Below are positions 19,118-26,586 of a DNA stretch of 64,000 nucleotides, piece by piece; positions within the stretch are counted from its first letter, which is position 1, and each line of letters starts with the position of its first letter. Below the pieces are notes generated by a model. The model was not told the origin of the DNA and made no database searches. It worked only from the letters and a program-made list of their open reading frames with translations. The position numbers and the translations under genes were made by a program. The stretch spans positions 62,001-126,000 of the forward strand of contig JAJXVB010000001.1 in NCBI GenBank assembly GCA_021782365.1, in the 5' to 3' direction. This DNA comes from Pseudomonadota bacterium (lineage in GTDB: Bacteria; Pseudomonadota; Gammaproteobacteria; Burkholderiales; Gallionellaceae).

Positions 19118-20203
19118 TCACATGCGAACCAGCGCGCCCTGGGGAGCGGCGCGCAGGTATTGAGGCGGCCAGCCGGATGTCTGACCCAGCGCCTGGGCTG
19201 CCGCGAGAGGCCAATAAGGATTGCGCAGTATTTCCCGGCCTATGAGCACCATATCCGCCTGCTGGCTGCGGATGACGTGGTCGGCCTGAGCAGCCGATGT
19301 GATCAGTCCGACCGCCGCGGTCGGGATGCCCGCTTCCCGCCTTATCCTTGCCGCAAACTCGGTCTGGAATCCGGGCCCTGCCGGAATCTTCGCTGTCGGC
19401 AGCAATCCCGCAGACGAAACATCCACCAGATCCACGCCGGAATCCTTCAGGATTTTCGAGAGTTCGACGGTCTCGTCTATGTTCCACCCTCCTTCCATCC
19501 AGTCCGTCGCCGAGAGACGGATCAGAAGCGGAAGCCTTTCAGGCCATGTCTTTCTCACCGCATCGACGACTTCGCGCACGAGGCGGATGCGGTTCTCGAA
19601 GCTGCCGCCATAGGCATCCTGACGCCTGTTGGAAAGCGGCGACAGGAACTGATGAAGGAGATAGCCGTGAGCCGCATGTATCTCGACTGAACTGAAGCCC
19701 GCCTCATGCGCGCGTTTTGCGGCAGCTACGAATTGCGCGATCACATTTTTGATGCCGTCATCGCTTAGCTCTTCGGGCGCAACATAGCCTTCGCCAAACG
19801 AAACGGCGGAAGGCGCCAAAGTGCTCCACCCGCCCTCGGATTTTGAAAGCGTGCGCTGCGGCTCCCAGCCAAGGCCTACGCTTGCCTTGCGCCCCGCATG
19901 GGCGAGCTGGATCGCGGGAACGCAGCCCTGCCCCTTGGCGAAGTTGGCGATGCGCGAAAGCGGTTCGATGTGCCTGTCGTCCCATATGCCGAGGTCGCCC
20001 AGGCTTATCCTGCCTTCAGGCGCGATCGCACTCGCCTCCATGATCATCAGCGCAGCCCCGCCGACCGCGCGGCTGCCGTAATGCACGAAATGCCAGTCCG
20101 AGGCCATTCCATCCTTCGCGGAATACTGGCACATCGGCGGGATCCCTATGCGGTTGGCAAACGAAATTTCCCGCAGCTTGAATGCTTCAAACAGATGCGT
20201 CAT
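19118..20203 (-). CDS. NADH:flavin oxidoreductase, YqjM/NamA-type Old Yellow Enzyme
   Basis: The 361-residue FMN-dependent ene-reductase folds as a TIM barrel. It has the YqjM-class marker Cys25 in PPMCQYSAKDGMASDWHFVHYG, GDLGIWDD, QLAHAGRKAS (His of the active site), the signature HAAHGYLLHQFLSPLSNRR, and the phosphate-binding VGLITSAAQADHVI. Enzymes of this class reduce activated C=C bonds of enones and nitro compounds with NADPH; the physiological substrate is usually unknown. It stands alone apart from the small downstream membrane gene. Confidence 0.92.
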   Translation of the reverse strand: MTHLFEAFKLREISFANRIGIPPMCQYSAKDGMASDWHFVHYGSRAVGGAALMIMEASAIAPEGRISLGDLGIWDDRHIEPLSRIANFAKGQGCVPAIQLAHAGRKASVGLGWEPQRTLSKSEGGWSTLAPSAVSFGEGYVAPEELSDDGIKNVIAQFVAAAKRAHEAGFSSVEIHAAHGYLLHQFLSPLSNRRQDAYGGSFENRIRLVREVVDAVRKTWPERLPLLIRLSATDWMEGGWNIDETVELSKILKDSGVDLVDVSSAGLLPTAKIPAGPGFQTEFAARIRREAGIPTAAVGLITSAAQADHVIRSQQADMVLIGREILRNPYWPLAAAQALGQTSGWPPQYLRAAPQGALVRM

Positions 20204-20334
20204 GAATCCATTCTCCCCTGAACTGATGGATAGACTCTAGCATAGCGAAGTTGTTCCGCAAATCATCCTTGCTTGGCAAACGCCCAATGCTTCCGTCTGG
20301 TGTAAAATGTCATCCTTAGTCACGAGGCATGCTA

Positions 20335-20634
20335 ATGGAAAATCCATACCATATCCTTGGCGTATCTCCGAACGCGACCGCGGACGAGATCAAGAAGGCA
20401 TACCGCTCGCTTGCCATGCGCCATCATCCGGACAGGAGCGATCATTCGAGCGCAGAAAGCCGGTTCAATGCCATCCAGAAGGCATATGAGCTGCTCTCGG
20501 ACCCGAAGAAAAGAGCCGAATACAACCAGAGCATCAGCAACCGCATCATCATCGATCCGGCAGAGGAAGCGCTCTCGCTCTGGCGTTCGCTGTTCAACCG
20601 ATGCGAAATCGCTTACACACCCGACACACCATGA
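20335..20634 (+). CDS. stand-alone J-domain protein
   Basis: The 99-residue protein is almost entirely a J domain (residues 1-66) with the HPD tripeptide that stimulates Hsp70 ATPase (MRHHPDRSD), preceded by [23 protein letters not shown] 35-residue tail follows ([21 protein letters not shown]). There is no Gly/Phe region or zinc finger, so this is a type III DnaJ protein. Such proteins usually recruit DnaK to one dedicated client. Of two ATGs (20329, 20335) the second is preferred because GAGG at 20324-20327 is seven bases before it. It starts a four-gene operon with unknown genes and its stop overlaps the next start (ATGA). Confidence 0.85.
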   Translation: MENPYHILGVSPNATADEIKKAYRSLAMRHHPDRSDHSSAESRFNAIQKAYELLSDPKKRAEYNQSISNRIIIDPAEEALSLWRSLFNRCEIAYTPDTP

Positions 20635-21143
20635 AAAAAGTACACCCTGAATTTGCATACCAGTCCCGAGAGCTCGGCATCCAGATCGAAGATACGCTGG
20701 GCGACCCGCCCGACAAGAAATATTATGCGATGGTCGTGAAATCGCTGATAGAAGAATTTGGAAACGGCTCGGAAATCGACGACGTGAATCTCTTGAGCTT
20801 CGCGATCGCCGATCATCTCAAGTTCAAGGACCTAGGCGGGCTGCTAGCGCTGACCGACGACTACAATCAGTCGGATTTTTCAAGCGTCATCGGCATGATC
20901 TCGTGCATCAACGATGCGACCCTGAAGGCGATCTCAACCGTCGGGCAGAAGAATCCGGCCCTCGCATGCCGCGCGATCATCACGGCCTTCCTCTACAAGA
21001 ACCCGAAGCAGTGGACCGACGAGGACCATTCTCTCGAATCGCTGCGAAAGAGCGAAGAGGAGGAAGAAGAGGACGAGGACCAGATGATGCACGGACACGA
21101 CATCGAACACCTTTTCGACTCGGGCGGAGACGAGAATGTCTGA
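20631..21143 (+). CDS. protein of unknown function in J-domain operon, 170 aa
   Basis: I do not recognise this protein. It reads as mostly helical and soluble, with [37 protein letters not shown] and [18 protein letters not shown], and it has a strikingly acidic patch near residues 138-146 (EEEEEEDED) before a His/Met-containing tail. Translation starts at MKKVHPEF, overlapping the J-domain stop by four bases. The ORF extends ten codons further upstream but that part lies inside the J gene. The stop overlaps the next gene by eight bases. Confidence 0.7.
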   Translation: MKKVHPEFAYQSRELGIQIEDTLGDPPDKKYYAMVVKSLIEEFGNGSEIDDVNLLSFAIADHLKFKDLGGLLALTDDYNQSDFSSVIGMISCINDATLKAISTVGQKNPALACRAIITAFLYKNPKQWTDEDHSLESLRKSEEEEEEDEDQMMHGHDIEHLFDSGGDENV

Positions 21144-21939
21144 AGAAAAGACCAACCTTCCCGCAATCAGCCGCCAGATCACCGAGCTCGTGCTGGCAGG
21201 CTCGCCAGAACATGCGGAAGAGACGCTGAACGAGACGGCAGAGCACATGGGAGATCTTGCCGTCGTGGAAGTGCTGGACGCGCTGGAGCCCCAGGTCGCA
21301 TCGATGCACTTGTCCGCCTTCGACGGCAGCAAGCTTTCTCTCGCAACCCTCCTCGTCTCGCCCAAGGCCTGGGCGCAGAGCCTCGCCTTTTTCGCGGCAC
21401 CCTGGAGCGACGACATGATAGAGGACGAGCCCGAGCTTCTCGCGGAGGCGCTTTTCGCCCACATACACGGCATGCTCTTTGCAAGCGACGACCAGGACAG
21501 GCGCTCTGCGCTGATACATGAAGCGCTCGCGACCGACTGGGGGACGACCGCCTTTGCCGCGCTCTTCTCTACCGCAACGCAGGAAATCGCCGAGCTCGCA
21601 ACCGAGATCCACGACCGCGGCCCGTACAGCACGGGACAGACTTCATCCGATCACGACATCGTGCCGCTCGCGCTTGCCGTTGCGCAAAGCGATCCGGAAG
21701 GATGGGACCGCGTGCTGTTCGAGCTCTTCCCGAACTGGCAGCCTGGCGAACATCCGCTGGAAGGACACGAAGGCTATGAGGAAGAAGATACAGGAATCGA
21801 TGAGGAAGAGACGGCTGAAGCGCATGGAGATTTCCGCTCAACCCAGGAGCTTTTGCAGCGCCTGCGCAAACAGGTACCGACAAGGCAGATAGACACGCGC
21901 AGCAGCAGGCCCAGCCTGGGCGAGGACATCTTCGCCTGA
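21136..21939 (+). CDS. protein of unknown function in J-domain operon, 267 aa
   Basis: The protein is unrecognised: acidic, soluble and probably all helical. It carries repeated Ala/Glu-rich helices ([36 protein letters not shown]), a Trp-containing centre (VSPKAWAQSLAFFAAPWSDD), an acidic linker (YEEEDTGIDEEETAEAHGD) and a short C-terminal stretch with Arg/Ser (TRQIDTRSSRPSLG). No signal peptide or membrane segment. It overlaps the 170-aa gene by eight bases and is five bases from the last gene, so the four genes are very likely cotranscribed. Confidence 0.7.
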   Translation: MSEEKTNLPAISRQITELVLAGSPEHAEETLNETAEHMGDLAVVEVLDALEPQVASMHLSAFDGSKLSLATLLVSPKAWAQSLAFFAAPWSDDMIEDEPELLAEALFAHIHGMLFASDDQDRRSALIHEALATDWGTTAFAALFSTATQEIAELATEIHDRGPYSTGQTSSDHDIVPLALAVAQSDPEGWDRVLFELFPNWQPGEHPLEGHEGYEEEDTGIDEEETAEAHGDFRSTQELLQRLRKQVPTRQIDTRSSRPSLGEDIFA

Positions 21940-21944
21940 CTTTC

Positions 21945-22805
21945 ATGAAACTCACAAGCCACACACCGCGCGTTCCTCATCTGGTGCAGGCGCTCGAAGC
22001 GCTTGCGCTTCAGCCCGGACATGCCGATACCGCGAGCCGTCTGCTGGAGGAGCTCTCCGGCATCACCGTGCTCGTCGCCCGCAGATACACCAACGACAGG
22101 ACCGCGGACGGCCTGCTCGAGGCGTTTTATCTGACCGATGGCTGCATCTCTCTTGGCATCAGCTTAAACAGCGAAGAGCCCGCCCTGCCCTTTCTGATCA
22201 AGCACGGCGCCGAGCGCGTTTTCCAGATGGGGTTCAGAAGCATCAAGGAGCTGGCCTCGCTCCCTCCGCAGACCCTGATCGCGGACTTTGACAACGACCC
22301 CGAAATTCAGCAGCGCAACCTGAAGTCGCTCTTCCTCGAGATATGCCGCGCCGACCCCAGCGCATCCTGGACCGGGGACGAGGCATACAGGAGGGAGCTG
22401 CAGATCAGGCGCGAGAACCAGGAAGTCGTCTCGTGCGCGAAATGGCTGCGCAAGAATCATCATGCCGGCGCGATCAGGGAGGCCGATCTCGATGCGAGTG
22501 CCGTGATCGCGGTTGCGGTGATCTTCGCGATCCTCGACGACGGTCGCATCGTGGCCCGTTGCGGCCAGAAGGACATCGAGGAATTGATAAGGCGCGCGCG
22601 CGCGACGCAACCGGATGTGGAGACCGGCTGGCAGACGCTGCTCAGAAAATCCCCTCCCGAATTCCAGGATCTGCTGCGCGAGCGCATGGACGAATTCAAG
22701 AATTCCATCGTGAAGAAAATCCTGTCGAAGACGAAAGCCGACAAGATCGTCGCGGAAATCCAGAACTGCTACGCCGGCGCGGAGCAGGACGTCGAATACG
22801 ATTGA
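21945..22805 (+). CDS. protein of unknown function in J-domain operon, 286 aa
   Basis: This last gene of the operon encodes an unrecognised soluble helical protein. It opens with HTPRVPHLVQALEALALQPG and TASRLLEELSGITVLVARRYTND, has a middle part with ELQIRRENQEVVSCAKWLRK, a short hydrophobic stretch SAVIAVAVIFAILDDG that is too broken to be a sure membrane helix, and a basic C-terminal region (NSIVKKILSKTKADKIVAEI). The start comes five bases after the previous stop. It ends before a change to lower-GC DNA at about 22.85 kb. Confidence 0.7.
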   Translation: MKLTSHTPRVPHLVQALEALALQPGHADTASRLLEELSGITVLVARRYTNDRTADGLLEAFYLTDGCISLGISLNSEEPALPFLIKHGAERVFQMGFRSIKELASLPPQTLIADFDNDPEIQQRNLKSLFLEICRADPSASWTGDEAYRRELQIRRENQEVVSCAKWLRKNHHAGAIREADLDASAVIAVAVIFAILDDGRIVARCGQKDIEELIRRARATQPDVETGWQTLLRKSPPEFQDLLRERMDEFKNSIVKKILSKTKADKIVAEIQNCYAGAEQDVEYD

Positions 22806-22951
22806 TGCTGTCGATGGCGAACGCATAAGGCTATCGTTTAACATTGAGCTCAACCCCATTCCCTTCGGTAGCTGGACACCGTGACCTGCGGCGCAACCCC
22901 GACCAGGTTTCACGTAGAGCATCTACAGAGAGTATCTGCTAAACTTGGCAT

Positions 22952-23191
22952 ATGTCGCCGACTATTTTTCGGGAAGGAGCATTTCGATTCTTCTTCTTTT
23001 CACGCGAAGAAGCGCGAATGCACGTTCATGTCACTCACACAGATGGCGAAGCCAAGTTCTGGCTTGAACCAAGAATTGAATTAGCCTTGAATCAGGGGCT
23101 GTCTCAAATGCAGATCAATGAGGCATTAGCCATGGTTCATGCCCATCATGAGGAGATTGTCCATGCCTGGCGTATCCACTTTGGAAATTGA
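22952..23191 (+). CDS. DUF4160 family protein
   Basis: The 79-residue protein matches the DUF4160 family closely: MSPTIFREGAFRFFFFSREEARMHVHV at the start, AKFWLEPRIELALNQGLS in the middle and HHEEIVHAWRIHFG at the end. DUF4160 genes are nearly always followed by a DUF2442 gene, and the pair has been proposed as a toxin-antitoxin-like module; biochemical function is not established. Base composition is lower in GC than the flanking genes, which points to horizontal acquisition. Its end overlaps the next gene by 29 bases. Confidence 0.88.
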   Translation: MSPTIFREGAFRFFFFSREEARMHVHVTHTDGEAKFWLEPRIELALNQGLSQMQINEALAMVHAHHEEIVHAWRIHFGN

Positions 23192-23444
23192 GGTTTCTTT
23201 AGTATCAAATAAGGGCTTCTGGCTTCTTTTGGACAACGAGGAACTTTTTGTTGCCTATTCAGATTTCCCCTGGTTTAAGCAGGCCACGATTGATGAAATT
23301 ACCACAATCGATCGACCATCTTCAAATCACCTCTATTGGCCCAAGCTTGACGTTGACCTTGCTGTGGAATCCATTCGAAATCCAGCCTTGTATCCTTTGA
23401 TTTCAAAGCCTACGTCGGTGCTGAGCCGGACGCGCCCCATCTAA
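23163..23444 (+). CDS. DUF2442 family protein
   Basis: The 93-residue partner of the DUF4160 gene shows the DUF2442 pattern: SNKGFWLLLDNEELFVAYSDFPWFKQATIDEI and LYWPKLDVDLAVESIRNP. I start at MPGVSTLEIEV (23163), where family similarity begins; an in-frame ATG 24 bases earlier also lies within the DUF4160 gene. In proposed toxin-antitoxin pairs of this type, the role of each member is not settled. The C-terminal tail (SVLSRTRPI) is slightly longer than I would expect. Confidence 0.85.
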   Translation: MPGVSTLEIEVSLVSNKGFWLLLDNEELFVAYSDFPWFKQATIDEITTIDRPSSNHLYWPKLDVDLAVESIRNPALYPLISKPTSVLSRTRPI

Positions 23445-23538
23445 AACCGGACTTACCGCATTCGAATTCTCGCATGCGAAAATCTGGCATCGCGGCTTCA
23501 GCGCTTCCAACAGATTAAATTATCTTAATCAAACTGCA

Positions 23539-23567
23539 TTGACTTCGATGTGTTTGCGCAGTACGGT
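23539..23567 (+). promoter_or_regulatory. candidate promoter before the 46-aa membrane protein
   Basis: TTGACT (23539-23544) and TACGGT (23562-23567) are exactly 17 bases apart, about 47 bases before the small ORF start. The -35 is near consensus; the -10 is poor. The rest of 23445-23613 is AT-rich with no ORF. Confidence 0.3.
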
Positions 23568-23613
23568 GACAACACTCACGCAAGTGGTGAATGCCTAATG
23601 CAAGGAGGAAATC

Positions 23614-23754
23614 ATGTTTGCAACTGCGTTTGCAGCACATTGCATGGAAGCCGGCGGACTGTTTGCCATAGTGACTTTTTTTGTACTGGAACGCACCGGC
23701 CTGCTCTACAAATTGATCGCCAAGATCGAAAGATGGGGAGGCGATCCTCCCTGA
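23614..23754 (+). CDS. small membrane protein, 46 aa
   Basis: A 46-codon ORF (MFATAFAAHCMEAGG...) is preceded by a near-perfect ribosome-binding site, AAGGAGG at 23602-23608, five bases before the ATG. The product has one membrane helix, about residues 12-34 (GLFAIVTFFVLERTGLLY), followed by a short basic amphipathic stretch (KLIAKIERWGG). It lies alone in a 584-base gap between the DUF2442 gene and the copper operon. Size and layout resemble small single-pass membrane proteins found near metal or stress loci, but no family is recognised. The downstream 274 bases to the SHOCT gene hold nothing clear. Confidence 0.6.
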   Translation: MFATAFAAHCMEAGGLFAIVTFFVLERTGLLYKLIAKIERWGGDPP

Positions 23755-24028
23755 AGCGCGCGGTTTTCTGACATAAGGATTTTTTCCCAACAGAAAAAAC
23801 ATCAAGGGTTTCAATTCCAACCAGTCAGATCGCCGCAGTTCCATGCGACCCCATAAGCGTCCTTGTCATGAGCGTTGCAGGGCTGCTGGTGGGTTAAGTC
23901 ACTTCTCATTCCAACTTTTCCCTAGCAGGAAATTTCCGCATAAGCACGCGGCATAGTTTTTCTTCGATCCCTGGTGAATCGCACCATTCGGCAAACGTTT
24001 CCTGCAATACCTGCAAGGTAGCCGAGCT

Positions 24029-24256
24029 TTATTGCCGCCCCTCCCGGCTTTCCAGGTCTCGCTTTATCTGCTCGAATTCATCGCGCCCCATCTCTCCTCG
24101 CGCATAGCGCTCCTTGAGAATATCCAAAGCGGATTTTTCGGTTTTCCGATTTCCGCATGAACCGCGAAACAACACTATCAGGGCAACGATTATCACTCCC
24201 CAGAACAAAAGCATCCCGAAACCCATTCCACCGTAATGATCCATGTAATTCCACAT
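24029..24256 (-). CDS. SHOCT-domain membrane protein
   Basis: The 75-residue protein begins with a Met/Gly/His-rich segment (WNYMDHYGGMGFGM), has one membrane helix (about 13-33) and ends with a SHOCT domain (ALDILKERYARGEMGRDEFEQIKRDL). Start MWNY was chosen because an AGGAG site lies seven bases upstream. SHOCT proteins of this form are frequent last genes in copper or heavy-metal operons; the role is unknown, perhaps membrane-associated oligomerisation. It follows copA by 10 bases and is the likely end of the operon. Confidence 0.85.
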   Translation of the reverse strand: MWNYMDHYGGMGFGMLLFWGVIIVALIVLFRGSCGNRKTEKSALDILKERYARGEMGRDEFEQIKRDLESREGRQ

Positions 24257-24266
24257 GATGGTCTCC

Positions 24267-26558
24267 TTAGAGTGTTGCACTGCGCAAGCGCAATGCGTTG
24301 GTGATCACCGATACGGAGCTGAAGCTCATGGCCGCAGCTGCGATGATTGGTGAGAGTAGCACACCGAAAAAAGGGTACAGAACCCCAGCGGCGATTGGAA
24401 CTCCAATGCTGTTATAGACGAAAGCGAAGAACAGGTTCTGTCTTATGTTCCTCATGGTTGCACGGGACAGCCTGACGGCGCGAACAATACCGCGCAAATC
24501 GCCCTTCACCAACGTGACGCTTGCGCTTTCCATTGCGACATCTGTGCCCGTGCCCATCGCAATCCCGACCTGTGACTGCGCAAGAGCGGGAGCGTCGTTG
24601 ATGCCATCGCCCGCCATCGCGACGATTCTCCCCTCTGCCTGAAGCGCCTTGACGACGGCTGCCTTCTGCTCGGGCAGCACTTCAGCCTCGATCCGGTCTA
24701 TGCCGAGTTTCTTCGCGACGGCCTCGGCAGTTCTCCGATTGTCCCCGGTCAACATGATCACCTGCACCCCTTCAGCGTGCAGTGCTTGCACCGCTTCAAG
24801 CGTCGTTGCCTTGACCGGATCGGCGACACCCAGAAGGCCCGCAGCCTTACCGTCTATCGCGAGAAGCATCACGGTCTGCCCTTCGGTCCGGAGCATCTCG
24901 GAGCGTACAGACAGTTCGCTCGCGTCGATCCCCATCTGCTCGAACAATTTCGGGTTACCCAGCGCAACCGCTTGCCCCTCGATCACACCGGATACGCCCA
25001 TGCCGGTATATGACTTGAAGTCGTTCACCTGCGCAAGGTCGAACTTTCTGTCTTCGGCGCCTTTGACGATGGCTGCGGCGAGAGGATGTTCGCTTGCCCG
25101 TTCCAGGCTCGCGCCGAACCTTAGCACTTCGCTTTCTTCGAAGCCGTTTGCAGAGTGCACCAGCATCAGCTTGGGTTTTCCTTCAGTCAGGGTTCCGGTC
25201 TTGTCGACGACAAGCGTGTCCACCTTCTCCAAGATTTCAAGCGCTTCTGCATTCTTCACCAGTACGCCGGCTGTCGCGCCTCGCCCGGTGCCGACCATGA
25301 TGGACATCGGCGTGGCAAGCCCAAGCGCGCATGGGCAAGCGATGATCAATACGGCCACTGCGTTGACGATGGCGTGTGTCAATCTCGGCTCGGGGCCGAA
25401 CAGCCACCAGACAACAAGCGTGATCAGCGCCGATATCACTACCGCGGGAACGAAATAGCTCGATGCGACATCGGCAAGGCGCTGGATCGGCGCGCGAGAG
25501 CGCTGCGCCTCGCTTACCATCTTCACGATCTGCGAAAGCAGCGTTTCAGAACCCACCTTCTCGGCTTTCATGAGAATACTGCCCGTTCCATTCACCGTTG
25601 CGCCGATCAGACGTGAACCAGCCGATTTCTCGACAGGAATAGGCTCACCCGTCACCATGGATTCGTCGAGCGCACTGCTTCCTTCGAGCACCACACCGTC
25701 GACCGGCACTTTCTCTCCGGGACGCACGCGCAATATGTCGCCTGGCTGCACATCTTCGAGGGGAATATCCTCTTCCTTTCCATCGGAACGGACGATGCGC
25801 GCTGCCTTTGGAGAAAGCCCGAGAAGCAGCTTGATGGCGGCGCTCGTCTGGCTGCGCGCTCTGAGTTCCATCACTTGCCCGAGCAGCACCAGGGCCATGA
25901 TGGTCGAGGAAGCCTCGAAATACACCGGGACCGTGCCGCCCATGCTGTGCATCGCGACCGGAAAGATGCCGGGAAACAGCAGGGCAAACACGCTATAGCT
26001 CCAGGCCACACCGACGCCGAGCGCGATCAGGCTGAACATGTTGAGGCTGCGGTTGACGACTGATGCCCATCCACGCCGGAAGATGGGCGCACCGCTCCAG
26101 ATCACGACGGGCGTGGCGAGCAGAAATTCAAACCATTGCAGCGCGCGCATCGACAGGCAATGCGGAAACGCCTGAGGGAATAAATCGGAAATCATCGCCA
26201 CCACGAAAACAGGCAGGGCAAGCGCCACGCTGAACCAGAAGCGCCGCGTCATGTCTCGCAGTTCGCTGTTGTCATCCAATGGCATGTCGAGCGGTTCGAG
26301 CGCCATGCCGCATTTTGGACAGGATCCTGGACCTGTCTGGCGAATTTCCGGATGCATGGGACATGTATAGATCATGCCTCCAGCGTGGTGGGCACGAGCT
26401 TCCTCTTCCATGGGTTTTTTCAAGTATGCTTCCGGCGATGCCTGAAACTTTGCAAGACACTTCGCGCTGCAGAAGCGGTAATCCGTACCATGGTATTCGC
26501 AATGGTGCGGCGATTCGGGTTTGACCGTCATGCCGCATACAGGATCCACGTTGGTCAT
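24267..26558 (-). CDS. copA: copper-translocating P1B-type ATPase
   Basis: CopA pumps Cu(I) out of the cytosol. The 763-residue protein has the transport motif CPC at 408-410, the phosphorylated Asp452 ([11 protein letters not shown]), [10 protein letters not shown], and the Cu(I)-specific residues of the last membrane helices (FAFVYNSIG and [11 protein letters not shown]). The N-terminus lacks the usual HMA domain (GMTCxxC). It has a YHS domain (residues 5-48, VCGMTV...[10 protein letters not shown]) followed by a heavy-metal-binding domain (63-90, YTCPMHPE...CPKCGM). A GGAGG site precedes the ATG. It follows cusA by 28 bases. Confidence 0.96.
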   Translation of the reverse strand: MTNVDPVCGMTVKPESPHHCEYHGTDYRFCSAKCLAKFQASPEAYLKKPMEEEARAHHAGGMIYTCPMHPEIRQTGPGSCPKCGMALEPLDMPLDDNSELRDMTRRFWFSVALALPVFVVAMISDLFPQAFPHCLSMRALQWFEFLLATPVVIWSGAPIFRRGWASVVNRSLNMFSLIALGVGVAWSYSVFALLFPGIFPVAMHSMGGTVPVYFEASSTIMALVLLGQVMELRARSQTSAAIKLLLGLSPKAARIVRSDGKEEDIPLEDVQPGDILRVRPGEKVPVDGVVLEGSSALDESMVTGEPIPVEKSAGSRLIGATVNGTGSILMKAEKVGSETLLSQIVKMVSEAQRSRAPIQRLADVASSYFVPAVVISALITLVVWWLFGPEPRLTHAIVNAVAVLIIACPCALGLATPMSIMVGTGRGATAGVLVKNAEALEILEKVDTLVVDKTGTLTEGKPKLMLVHSANGFEESEVLRFGASLERASEHPLAAAIVKGAEDRKFDLAQVNDFKSYTGMGVSGVIEGQAVALGNPKLFEQMGIDASELSVRSEMLRTEGQTVMLLAIDGKAAGLLGVADPVKATTLEAVQALHAEGVQVIMLTGDNRRTAEAVAKKLGIDRIEAEVLPEQKAAVVKALQAEGRIVAMAGDGINDAPALAQSQVGIAMGTGTDVAMESASVTLVKGDLRGIVRAVRLSRATMRNIRQNLFFAFVYNSIGVPIAAGVLYPFFGVLLSPIIAAAAMSFSSVSVITNALRLRSATL

Positions 26559-26586
26559 TTATGCCTCCATTTAAATAATGGCAGAT

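Noticed and set aside
22806..22951. Possible structured RNA or attachment site in the GC-rich to AT-rich transition before DUF4160
   Set aside because: No convincing stem set, tRNA end or direct repeat found by eye.
23780..23799. Inverted repeat TTTTTTC/GAAAAAA after the 46-aa ORF as a terminator
   Set aside because: A seven-base stem almost purely A-T, with no U-tract in the right place; too weak to call.
24649..25458. 269-aa Ser/Thr-rich ORF antisense to copA
   Set aside because: Low-complexity shadow of the conserved ATPase core.
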